A DNA stretch of 62,623 nucleotides from an archaeon. GTDB taxonomy: Archaea > Thermoplasmatota > Thermoplasmata > Methanomassiliicoccales > Methanomethylophilaceae. Positions 26,902 through 35,122 of this stretch are shown in pieces. The first letter of the stretch is position 1. The number at the start of each line of letters is the position of its first letter. Location of the stretch: contig JAKSHT010000002.1 of assembly GCA_024399215.1 (NCBI GenBank), positions 1 to 62,623 on the forward strand. The letters are read 5' to 3'. Under the pieces are notes generated by a model. It saw nothing but the letters and a program-made list of their open reading frames with translations. It did not search any database and was not told the DNA's origin. Position numbers and translations under genes: made by a program.

Positions 26902-28218
26902 TTACACCTTGATAAACTCAACTGGTTGTTCTAAACCCATTCTCTTTAATGGTTTGGAAAGATGCCTTCGAGAGCATACTGGTGGTTCATACCATCCAGG
27001 AACAATCCATCTATTTCTGTATCGAATAACCGCGTTCCTCTCTCTAGTATGACAAATCTTGCAGCGATACCCTTGTCCCTTACCTACTGAATTCATTCTC
27101 TTTCCACATGAGTGGCATATAGGATTGGAAACTTTTTCAACATATCTTACTGTTGCTATAACATGAAGTTTCTCAACATTTAACGTTCTTGGAGAATCCC
27201 TAAGTTCTCCCATAACTTCTATCTCATCACCCGAAACAAGTTGATCAAATGCAAACCTAAATTCCTTAGACGGTTCATACGCACCACATGTAATCATTCC
27301 GTATTTTGTGTCAATATTGATAAATACATGACCTCCCTCGATATGCCCCGCCTTGGAAATAACTTTCCCCCTAATCAGATATGATTGATTTGGTACCAAT
27401 TCTCTGGCACCCATAATAATATGGTCATCAGTTCCCTGATTAGTAAGAAATACAACCCAACGATATTTTTTCTCAGTTTCTATAACATTCGCCGCATCAA
27501 TAACATCTTTGAGAACATCACCTCTTAGACCGTAAAGTACTGGACAAGGAGTAGATGGCACTATCGCAGCTTTTCTCCTTCTATCTTCCCAGTTATTAAA
27601 TGTGGTAGGGAACTCAAAGTCCATTCTCTTTATAGAATCGAGGTCATATTGCCTCTTAGTGCCCCATTTATTCCTCTCTCTATAAGCCAATAACTCAAAT
27701 GTTACATCTCCTGGAACCCATGCAAGACCACATGTAGCTCCTATAAGCCCCCTCCCATTACCTGTGGTAAATGTCAATGCACCGATTCGACTTATTTCAT
27801 CATTTATTTCCTCCCTGCTCAATATGGTAGTAACACCTCTTTTATAAAACGACAAATCCGACCTTTGGGAGGAAATCAACAATCCAGCATTTGCGTCATA
27901 TTCACAATATTTCTCAGTTAGGGGTGCAAGTCTCTTCATTATATTTTCATAATCTGGCTCGTAACTATCTAAGTCATCATAACAGTAAAGCTCTCTACCA
28001 TCAATCATTCCAATAAACTTTCTTTTTCCAACTCCATGGCCAAATTTCATAACTAAAGACCCATTACCTCTAGTTTTCCACGGAACTGCAGGATTAAGCC
28101 TCACAAGTCTCGGACAACCTATAAGATCCAAATCAGATAATTCCTTGATAATCTCCGTAGCGAGAAACGTTGTGCAATTTCCCCTAACGGAGTCAGTATC
28201 ATCAACGGCTACAAACAT
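26902..28218 (-). CDS. tiaS: tRNA(Ile2) 2-agmatinylcytidine synthetase TiaS
   Basis: 438 residues. Attaches agmatine to C34 of tRNA-Ile(CAU), so that it reads AUA codons. The N-terminal kinase-like domain begins FVAVDDTDSVRGNCTTFLA and contains PAVPWKTRGNGSL. An OB fold follows (YLIRGKVISKAGHIEGGHVF), then a C-terminal zinc ribbon CHSCGKRM...CKICH. The tRNA substrate is not certainly in the window; the CAT tRNA at 51303-51376 looks more like elongator Met. Confidence 0.95.
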   Translation of the reverse strand: MFVAVDDTDSVRGNCTTFLATEIIKELSDLDLIGCPRLVRLNPAVPWKTRGNGSLVMKFGHGVGKRKFIGMIDGRELYCYDDLDSYEPDYENIMKRLAPLTEKYCEYDANAGLLISSQRSDLSFYKRGVTTILSREEINDEISRIGALTFTTGNGRGLIGATCGLAWVPGDVTFELLAYRERNKWGTKRQYDLDSIKRMDFEFPTTFNNWEDRRRKAAIVPSTPCPVLYGLRGDVLKDVIDAANVIETEKKYRWVVFLTNQGTDDHIIMGARELVPNQSYLIRGKVISKAGHIEGGHVFINIDTKYGMITCGAYEPSKEFRFAFDQLVSGDEIEVMGELRDSPRTLNVEKLHVIATVRYVEKVSNPICHSCGKRMNSVGKGQGYRCKICHTRERNAVIRYRNRWIVPGWYEPPVCSRRHLSKPLKRMGLEQPVEFIKV

Positions 28219-28226
28219 CCTTTCAA

Positions 28227-29297
28227 CTATTCGCCTGAAAATAGATGACTCATCATCCAGTCACTATCAAATTTTATAATATCTTCATATCCCTGGCCAT
28301 TACAAACGAATGCAATTGGAATATTAACCGCACTTGCGATTGATAGAACCGATCCTCCCTTCGAATCAGCATCTATTTTCGTAAGAATAGCAGCATCCAC
28401 ACCAATTGCATCGTTAAATACACACGCTTGTTCTACGATATCGTTACCTGCGAGCGAGTCTCCTACAAAAATTTTTAATTTTGGTCTCGCAACCCTTACG
28501 ATTTTCTTCATCTCATCAATAAGATTTTTGTCCGTTTGCATTCGTCCTGCAGTATCAATAAGAACAACATCCCTCTTTTTTGTCTCTGCATGTTTTATAG
28601 CATCGAAGGCAACCGCAGCGGGATCCGCATTTTGTGAATGTTTTATCACTTTACATCTTAAATTCTCAGCGTGAATAGATATCTGCTCAATAGCCCCCGC
28701 TCTAAAAGTGTCTCCAGCGGCCATCACAACTGTATAGCCCCTACTCATAACATAATTTGAAACTTTTGCTATAGTGGTTGTCTTTCCCGTCCCATTAATT
28801 CCAACGAACATTATGGGCACAGGTTTATCCTGCTGTCCAAGCCAAACATCGAAATCAAATTCTCTAGATCTAAGAATACTCCTAATGGCGTCTTTAACTG
28901 AAAGTTCAACTATGCTCTCTAACGAGTCCCCAAAGTTCAACCTCTTTCCCACAAGGTTCTTTTTGACACTCTCCTTGATTTCTTCAATAACTGAAAATGC
29001 CACATCAGATTCGAGCAGTACAATCTCGAGATTCCAAAGAAATTCATCTAGTAAGTCCTCTCTAACCTTTCTTCCAAGTCCAACTCCCTTGACAACATCA
29101 CTGAGGCTTGTATCATCTCTTTCTCCCCACTCTTTATGCCCTCTCGATTCCACACCCTTTTCTATACAGCATTTCTCAGGTGCCTGTCTCTTCGTCCGTG
29201 ATGAAGCAACACCATCTAGCGCAGGCCCTGAAGAAAACAATCCAACACTAACCTTTCTAAAAACATCCTTTAATTTCTGTTTCAGGGAGTCAAACAT
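28227..29297 (-). CDS. ftsY: Signal recognition particle receptor FtsY
   Basis: 356 residues from the ATG at 29297 (MFDSLKQKLKDVF). A short charged region precedes the NG domain; G1 is GINGTGKTTT, G3 is DTAGRMQTD, G4 is TKIDADSKGG. It docks SRP-ribosome complexes at the membrane. It ends the conserved rpl18a-pfdA-ftsY cluster. Confidence 0.95.
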   Translation of the reverse strand: MFDSLKQKLKDVFRKVSVGLFSSGPALDGVASSRTKRQAPEKCCIEKGVESRGHKEWGERDDTSLSDVVKGVGLGRKVREDLLDEFLWNLEIVLLESDVAFSVIEEIKESVKKNLVGKRLNFGDSLESIVELSVKDAIRSILRSREFDFDVWLGQQDKPVPIMFVGINGTGKTTTIAKVSNYVMSRGYTVVMAAGDTFRAGAIEQISIHAENLRCKVIKHSQNADPAAVAFDAIKHAETKKRDVVLIDTAGRMQTDKNLIDEMKKIVRVARPKLKIFVGDSLAGNDIVEQACVFNDAIGVDAAILTKIDADSKGGSVLSIASAVNIPIAFVCNGQGYEDIIKFDSDWMMSHLFSGE

Positions 29298-29306
29298 AGG
29301 ACACAA

Positions 29307-29732
29307 TCACTGTTGTCTTTTCTGATACTCTTGTTGAATAACAGCCGCAAGTGTTCTCGCCTTACCATCCATTTCTTCAATTGCACACGATAATTTCTTA
29401 ATTACCTCGGATGTTTTTTCAATATTAGATGACATATACTCAGCTGCATCTTCGGCACCCATATCAACCGAAACCTTATTCCCTATACCAACAACCACAA
29501 GCTTACTGTCCGTAACTTTAGCACGAATAAACGACGACATCCCTACTGGAGCAAGAATCTCATCTCCTTCTTTCGAACCAGCGAGCGTCGTAAATGTCGC
29601 ACGAGTCCTAAACATCTCTTCAAGAGAAATTTGAAGGAACTGTGACTGCTTCACTGCAGAATCAATCTGCGCTCTAAGCACATCAAGCGCCGCTATAGAT
29701 TGTTGAAACTCATCATCGTTCACATTATGCAC
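29307..29732 (-). CDS. pfdA: Prefoldin alpha subunit
   Basis: 141 residues: two coiled-coil helices flanking a beta-hairpin core (EILAPVGMSSFIRAKV). Assembles with prefoldin beta into the jellyfish-shaped chaperone that passes nascent proteins to the thermosome. It overlaps the rpl18a stop by eight bases. A fixed neighbour of ftsY in many archaea. Confidence 0.93.
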   Translation of the reverse strand: MHNVNDDEFQQSIAALDVLRAQIDSAVKQSQFLQISLEEMFRTRATFTTLAGSKEGDEILAPVGMSSFIRAKVTDSKLVVVGIGNKVSVDMGAEDAAEYMSSNIEKTSEVIKKLSCAIEEMDGKARTLAAVIQQEYQKRQQ

Positions 29733-29952
29733 CGATCTTATACTTTACTACGTGATCAGTAATTTCATCCACAGCCAACGCCTTAACATCCGAAAGTGTG
29801 ATCTGCCATCTTTTGATTTTATGTCTACTGCCAATGACACAGAAAACATACTCTTTGGCCTTTATCTCATCTTCTGCTGCGACCTCAATACAGAACAATT
29901 GCTTCCCCATTCGTACACTCAAAAAGTTACCAGTTACACGAAAGCCTCTCAT
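29725..29952 (-). CDS. rpl18a: Ribosomal protein L18Ae (LX)
   Basis: 75 residues starting MRGFRVTGNFLSVRMGK, with the IGSRHKIKRWQI segment of archaeal LX/L20a. The frame has a GTG four codons upstream, but GGAAGGTGGG overlaps that GTG and is well placed for the ATG at 29952, so the ATG is the start. Confidence 0.92.
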   Translation of the reverse strand: MRGFRVTGNFLSVRMGKQLFCIEVAAEDEIKAKEYVFCVIGSRHKIKRWQITLSDVKALAVDEITDHVVKYKIGA

Positions 29953-30428
29953 CCTAAATCCCACCTTCCAATCTGCAACTATGTAATAAGCCTTTCCTTA
30001 ACCTCTTCTATGCAACATTACTTAATAACTTCTCACCTTAGGAAACGCCATGTCATACTTATTGAATACGTCCATACAGTTGTAATGAAAACGAGACATG
30101 TATAGTCATAACTACAAAATCACATCAGTAACAAAAGTGGACAAGCACATCTCAATTCTGTATTTCTCCACATTCCAGAAAATATGTTAAACCAATCAAT
30201 TTGACAATCTCATAACATCGAATAAACCAGTCTCGAGGTTAATCCTAAAATCTACAAGACTTAGTAGAATGATCCGACAAAGCACATCCTCATACAGAAG
30301 TTTACAAAATGCGTATATGAAGACTGCATGTCGAAATTCATTTCCTAATCGTACGTACAATCACATGATAATTAGAGACAATTAATACCTTATCACCAGG
30401 TCAATCAGCTCAACCTAAATGATATTAC
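29953..30428. other. rpl18a-priS intergenic region (476 bases)
   Basis: No coding frame, tRNA or convincing RNA motif. The plus strand is C-rich relative to G (hand counts: 30001-30060, 5 G and 17 C; 30121-30180, 7 G and 16 C), the opposite of spacers left of orc1. It must hold the promoter of the rpl18a-pfdA-ftsY cluster near its left end; I could not pick a clear box A. Confidence 0.5.
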
Positions 30429-31601
30429 TCACAACTCAAAACCCTTATCCAAAGGAATTTTTATATCCGCCACTCCTCTGCCCACCAGAAGCACCGCGAC
30501 ATACTCCGGCACTGATGCAATCCCACTCAATCTAAAATGCTGGTCCTTTATTGTTATATCTATGTCTTGCTTAGTAGCTATAGTAACGTCATCATCAGAA
30601 TATTGATCTGGTACAGCAGAAGCTAATGGATCAAAATCTGTAAGGCTGTCTCTCGATAATGGCACCACCCGCAATCCACTTTTTCCATGAATGGACCCCG
30701 GAAGACGAATTAACCTTTTAGTATCGGTAGTCACAGGTTCATCTATCTTCCCTGACAATTCAGACATTACATCCTGCGTTGCCAATCTTAGAAACTCCCG
30801 TATATCTTTTCTTAACGATACCATCCCCTCTTTCCTAAAAATCTTTGTTCCTGATTCTTGAAGGTAAATTTTGCATTTTTTGATCGAGTTATTATCAACA
30901 TTTTTCACTGATGGATATAACTTCTTAACTTCATCTGGTCCAAAATTACAAACATCGTCAATGATACCTCTCATCGCATTTATTATACGAAGTTCCCACC
31001 CACCAAAGTCATCAATAGAACCATTCCTGCCTTTATCTACAGATGCAACCGTCCAATTAGTGTCTAATCCATTGGACGTGATGTAGTCAACAATCTCTCT
31101 TCTCCCATAAGAGTCCAACCCAATAACATCTTTTTCCTCAATATGTACGTGATATCCTCGACCCCCAGAAAACACAACATGTACTTGGCTCTCGTCAAAA
31201 CCCAGATCATCTAAAAGAAACGAGTCGACCAGCTTAATCACTTCTTTCTTAATCTGTTCCAGCATTTCAGGGTACGACATATTCTCAGCACCAGCTAGAT
31301 GATCCGCATCTAAATCAAAGACAAGGTCAGCACCTAACCAGTCCTTATCTCCTATAGTAGGAGCATCCGGTTTTCTATAATATGCTGTAGAATAATAGCA
31401 ATGAGCTGGAACCTGAGTATATATGAAGTTCTCAATATCGGTTAGAGAGACAAACCGCATATGTCTTCTAACAAAATCTTTGCCAAAAAACATAAACCCA
31501 AATTCTCGCTTACCAAAGCGAGATGGCATAGTGATTGGACAACTCTTATAACATTTCCTAAATGATTTTAAAAGAAAACGAGAGTTTGCATCCATTGTCA
31601 T
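30429..31601 (-). CDS. priS: DNA primase small (catalytic) subunit PriS
   Basis: Makes RNA/DNA primers together with PriL. Catalytic residues are visible in VFDLDADHL and in VVFSGGRGYHVHI, the signature of the AEP fold; FGFMFFGKDFVRRHM is also typical. The frame is open for 14 more codons, but that stretch contains the TATA box ATTATTATATG near 31626. A start at about 31600 coincides with an ATG (31601), suggesting a leaderless mRNA; 31595 is an alternative. 390 residues. Confidence 0.93.
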   Translation of the reverse strand: MTMDANSRFLLKSFRKCYKSCPITMPSRFGKREFGFMFFGKDFVRRHMRFVSLTDIENFIYTQVPAHCYYSTAYYRKPDAPTIGDKDWLGADLVFDLDADHLAGAENMSYPEMLEQIKKEVIKLVDSFLLDDLGFDESQVHVVFSGGRGYHVHIEEKDVIGLDSYGRREIVDYITSNGLDTNWTVASVDKGRNGSIDDFGGWELRIINAMRGIIDDVCNFGPDEVKKLYPSVKNVDNNSIKKCKIYLQESGTKIFRKEGMVSLRKDIREFLRLATQDVMSELSGKIDEPVTTDTKRLIRLPGSIHGKSGLRVVPLSRDSLTDFDPLASAVPDQYSDDDVTIATKQDIDITIKDQHFRLSGIASVPEYVAVLLVGRGVADIKIPLDKGFEL

Positions 31602-31617
31602 TCGAATCATTGGACAA

Positions 31618-31633
31618 CATATAATAATTAAGC
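31618..31633. promoter_or_regulatory. Shared divergent TATA box, priS and TatD-like gene
   Basis: ACATATAATAATTAAG is nearly symmetrical and sits about 25-30 bases from a start codon on each side (31601 minus, 31659 plus). It could direct transcription both ways, giving leaderless or almost leaderless messages. Confidence 0.45.
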
Positions 31634-31658
31634 CAAAAGTCACTGCCCAACCTCAATT

Positions 31659-32492
31659 ATGAAATTTCCAGCCTATGATAATCACTTTCATATGTCCCCC
31701 TCGGGAAGAAATATACTTGCTGCAAAGGAGTATGAATCCGCCGGAGGTACGGGGTTTACACTCGTAACACTACCGTACGAAGAGGTGCAAATTTCTGAAT
31801 CATCAGATTTTCTAAAATCTTTTAAAATTACGTTATCACTAGCAGACAAAGTCAAGGAACAAACAAATTTAAAAATTAATATTGCTGTAGGTCCCTACCC
31901 TATCCTCCTCTTACCTTTAACTGAAAGATATGGCCTCAAAAAAGCCGAGCGTATGCTAATTACAGGTATGGAGGATGCAGCTAAACTTATCGCTGATGGA
32001 AAAGCATCTGCACTAGGAGAAATAGGGCGCCCTCATTTCCCTGTTGATGAAGATATAATCGCCGCCTCTAACAGAATAATGCTCAGAGGAATGGAGCTAG
32101 CACACGAAAATGATTGTCCGGTAATAATCCACTGCGAATCGGAACCCTACACAAACAAGAATCTTGTAGATATCGCGAAGGAAGCTGGGCTCAGTGCCGA
32201 AAAAGTTATAAAACATTCATCACCACCTTTTGTAACACCCAAAGAAACATTTGGGCTTACGCCCTCAATACCTTCGTCAAGATCTTCAATTAAAACTGCA
32301 CTATCAAAAGGGAATAAATTTATGATAGAAACAGACTTCGTCGACGATCCTAAGAGACCAAATTTTGTTATGGCAGCAACTACTGTCCCCAAAAGGATTA
32401 ATGGTTTTTATCAATCGGGGCTATTCACGGAAGAGCAAATTTACAGAATGTGTGAAGATATACCGAATAATCTCTACTCCAGACATAAATAA
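31659..32492 (+). CDS. TatD-like metal-dependent hydrolase
   Basis: 277 residues. The metal-binding pattern of the TatD/amidohydrolase TIM barrel is present: HFH at residues 9-11, GEIGRPHF with the bridging glutamate, VIIHCES, the KHSSP histidine and MIETDF for the final aspartate. The archaeal TatD-like group is uncharacterised; nuclease and phosphoesterase are both possible. It is followed two bases later by the MBL-fold gene, so the two are probably co-transcribed. Confidence 0.8.
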   Translation: MKFPAYDNHFHMSPSGRNILAAKEYESAGGTGFTLVTLPYEEVQISESSDFLKSFKITLSLADKVKEQTNLKINIAVGPYPILLLPLTERYGLKKAERMLITGMEDAAKLIADGKASALGEIGRPHFPVDEDIIAASNRIMLRGMELAHENDCPVIIHCESEPYTNKNLVDIAKEAGLSAEKVIKHSSPPFVTPKETFGLTPSIPSSRSSIKTALSKGNKFMIETDFVDDPKRPNFVMAATTVPKRINGFYQSGLFTEEQIYRMCEDIPNNLYSRHK

Positions 32493-32494
32493 TT

Positions 32495-33241
32495 GTGTCG
32501 AATTGTAAACATACTATGAATGCCAAAGTTTCATGTGCATACAATGAAGGATCTGTCGAAGATTCACCGTTCATTGGCGCCGCAGGATTCTCTGTATTGA
32601 TAGAAGTCGACAATCAAAAAACACTTTTTGACACAGGTATGCGAGGTAAATATCTCATCCACAATCTCTATTATTTTGGCATCGAGCCAGATGATATCAA
32701 CAGGATAGTTATATCTCATAACCACAATGGCAATGTAGGGGGATTACCCAGAATCTTGAAAGATAGAAACAAATCAATCGACATCTACATCAACTCATTG
32801 TTTACCAAAACAGAAATTAAACCCCCAACACTCGAAAAAAAAGTGCTTTTTCATAAAATGACAGGAATTACACATCTAAGCGAACATCTTTTCACAGTAG
32901 GTCCATTTGGACCATTAGAAGAATATGTCATAGTATTGAACACAATCAGAGGGCCCGTCATTATAGCTTCATGTTATCACCATGGAACAGAATGTGTTCT
33001 TTCAGCAGTAAAAGAAATAACTAAACAAAATCCAGTATGCCTCATCGGAGGAATTCACGTACCCAAAGCAAACAAATCAAACATGGATTCAACCGCGAAA
33101 ATTTTCAATTCTTTTGGTTGCCCCAGCATGTATTTTAACCATTGTGCATCTCCAAACGGCATAACATTTCTCAGGGTTCACTTTGGTTTAGAAAATGTTA
33201 AGGATTTCTATGCAGGATCCAGCCTAGAATTTGAGGTCTAG
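32495..33241 (+). CDS. MBL-fold protein with degenerate metal site
   Basis: 248 residues related to the COG1237 group of metallo-beta-lactamase-fold proteins (annotated as dihydropterin-ribofuranosylaminobenzene phosphate synthase-like). TLFDTGMRGKYLIHN and VISHNHNGNVGGL align with the canonical start and metal loop. The HxHxDH motif reads H75-N-H77-N-G79-N80, so both the aspartate and third histidine are lost; NHCASP replaces the usual HCTG. Metal binding is likely altered or absent. The GTG at 32495 or an ATG at 32516 may start it. Ends with TAG. Confidence 0.75.
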   Translation: MSNCKHTMNAKVSCAYNEGSVEDSPFIGAAGFSVLIEVDNQKTLFDTGMRGKYLIHNLYYFGIEPDDINRIVISHNHNGNVGGLPRILKDRNKSIDIYINSLFTKTEIKPPTLEKKVLFHKMTGITHLSEHLFTVGPFGPLEEYVIVLNTIRGPVIIASCYHHGTECVLSAVKEITKQNPVCLIGGIHVPKANKSNMDSTAKIFNSFGCPSMYFNHCASPNGITFLRVHFGLENVKDFYAGSSLEFEV

Positions 33242-33280
33242 TTTATTATACAATCAGAGACTATTAGATCATCACAAATC

Positions 33281-34240
33281 ATGACAGGATGGAGATTCAG
33301 AACAGCAATTATGTTTGTTTTTTTGACTGCACTTCTCATGTTTATGGGTGCACTCGCGAGCTTATGGCTATCCTCCGGATGGTATATAGGCGCGGGAGTA
33401 ATGCTCATGTTTTCATCAATAATGTGTCTCATCTCCTATTATAAATCAAAAGAAATAGCGTTGAGAATGAATCATGCAAAAATTATCGATGAACGAGAAA
33501 ATCCGAGACTCTACAGGCTAGTACGAGAAGTCGCACAAAGGGCTGAAGTTCCAATGCCAGAAGTAGGTTTGTGCATTAGTCCTCAGCCAAATGCATTTGC
33601 TACTGGAAGGAATCCAAGTCACGCTGCCGTTGTTGTGACATCATCACTGTTAGATCTCCTTCCCGATGACGAATTGAGAGGCGTAATTGCACATGAAATG
33701 TCGCACATTAAAAATCGTGACATTCTCATAATGAGCATAGCATCTACGTTAGCTATGGCCATCTCATACGTCGCGCACTACCTTTATTGGATAGCATTTG
33801 TAAATAGCTTTGACAAACAGAGAGACGATGATAATTCAGCAATTATTCTAATGGCAGTTGCCATTGCTACTCAAATACTCGTCCCAATAGCGGCAGTTAT
33901 CGTTCAGCTCGGGATTTCGAGAAATCGTGAATACCTTGCTGATGAAACAGGTGCAAAAATCACCGGAAGTCCTCTCGCGCTAGCAAGAGCATTAAGACAT
34001 CTTGATGAAACTATTGGGAAAATTAATTCACCAATCAATTATCATACAAGGACACATAACAGTGGAACGACAACAGCATTTAACCCTGCTGATGAATATC
34101 AAAGCGCTCATATGTGGATTGCAAATCCTCTCACTGGAAAAAGGTCAATATTCTCCAGCCTGTTTAGCACACACCCTCCGATGGAAGAAAGAATCGCCAG
34201 ATTGAATGCTTTGGCATATAAACTGGGTCTATATTCATAA
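33281..34240 (+). CDS. htpX: HtpX-like membrane zinc metalloprotease (M48)
   Basis: 319 residues. Two N-terminal membrane segments (about 10-50) are followed by the zinc motif HEMSHIKNRD, two further hydrophobic segments (about 150-215) and SRNREYLADETGAKI with the third metal-binding glutamate. THPPMEERIARL closes the domain. Membrane protein quality control with the active site facing the cytosol, by analogy with bacterial HtpX. Confidence 0.93.
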   Translation: MTGWRFRTAIMFVFLTALLMFMGALASLWLSSGWYIGAGVMLMFSSIMCLISYYKSKEIALRMNHAKIIDERENPRLYRLVREVAQRAEVPMPEVGLCISPQPNAFATGRNPSHAAVVVTSSLLDLLPDDELRGVIAHEMSHIKNRDILIMSIASTLAMAISYVAHYLYWIAFVNSFDKQRDDDNSAIILMAVAIATQILVPIAAVIVQLGISRNREYLADETGAKITGSPLALARALRHLDETIGKINSPINYHTRTHNSGTTTAFNPADEYQSAHMWIANPLTGKRSIFSSLFSTHPPMEERIARLNALAYKLGLYS

Positions 34241-34396
34241 TGCAGCCAGATAAAGAGGCCAACAAGATCTTGCATCTACATCAAGGCCACACTCCATATT
34301 TGCATGGTTTCGTGTCCTGGAAGCCATCAGAGACCACCTCTTTATACACTACCGTGGATTTAAGATCTTTATACAACTGTCATTAACCTGATTAAA
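34241..34396 (+). other. htpX-34397 spacer with a possible H/ACA-like stem
   Basis: TAAAGAGG (34253-34260) pairs with CCTCTTTA (34337-34344) around 76 bases that contain an ACAC/GTGT plus CCAT/ATGG hairpin. ACA follows one base after the outer stem (34346-34348), as in archaeal H/ACA RNAs. However CTTTATACA also occurs twice (about 34340 and 34370) and the second copy looks like the TATA box of the next gene. Confidence 0.25.
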
Positions 34397-34885
34397 ATGT
34401 TTAGAAGAAGATTAGTAACCAAAAACAGAATCAAGCTTGTACTCATCGATGAATTGAACGATCTACAATCTCAAGTTGCAGAATACTTCATCAATAATAG
34501 GTACGAAGACATGTATTGCGCCTATAGTGCAGGTCCTGAGACCAGATACATTGATTGTGAACTCATTTCAGTAATGTACCAACTAGGTTATGACATAAGA
34601 TCCAAAAAGTCAAAAAACTTTTCTTGCAGGGAAATTCCTAATAAGTTAGACTATGTGCTATTCCTTGAAAAAACAACATATGATAAATTCAAAAATATCG
34701 TTCCATGGGACGCGCCACAAATTGTTGTCGACTTCGGAAGGAAAAATAACTTTGAAAAGGCCACAGACGATACTGAGTTATTCGAGTACTATCAGCAATT
34801 TATCGAAAGAATTAGGATTTGGACTGAAGAAACGTTCAGCAATACAGAAAAATTAAAACTAATGGCAAAAGCCAAAATTTCGTAA
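34397..34885 (+). CDS. LMW phosphatase/arsenate reductase-fold protein lacking the catalytic loop
   Basis: 162 residues, not annotatable as an enzyme. LVLIDELNDLQSQVAEYF aligns with the P-loop and first helix of low-molecular-weight tyrosine phosphatases and arsenate reductases, and CAYSAGPETRYIDCELISV with their second strand-helix (YSAG..., then GYDIRSKKSKNF). In the CX5R loop Cys is Asp18 and Arg is Gln24, so phosphatase or reductase chemistry is excluded. A binding or scaffold role is possible. TATA-like CTTTATACA lies about 30 bases upstream. Confidence 0.7.
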   Translation: MFRRRLVTKNRIKLVLIDELNDLQSQVAEYFINNRYEDMYCAYSAGPETRYIDCELISVMYQLGYDIRSKKSKNFSCREIPNKLDYVLFLEKTTYDKFKNIVPWDAPQIVVDFGRKNNFEKATDDTELFEYYQQFIERIRIWTEETFSNTEKLKLMAKAKIS

Positions 34886-35122
34886 AAGTCAAAATCTTGC
34901 ACGTATCTATAATTCATGAAATAATACCAGCTGTTACACTACGAGTTTAGCGCCAATATTTACTAAAACGTACCTAGAAAAGCACATCCAAAGTAAGCGA
35001 GAAAGTAGTCATAGTTATGCTATAACAGCCATCATAAACATCTTCACATTTCTACCACGCAACAAGCACAAATTCAAAACAAGAGTAAAATACGATGTTA
35101 TACCTGCGAATTTACCAGCTAC

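Noticed and set aside
29752-30105. Plus-strand 117-codon frame opposite rpl18a
   Set aside because: Antisense to rpl18a, lacks a start signal and resembles nothing; a shadow frame.
34930-35029. GCTGTTA/TAACAGC inverted repeat upstream of the NAD kinase fusion
   Set aside because: Arms are only 7 bp and enclose 86 bases with no stable inner structure seen; chance pairing is likely.
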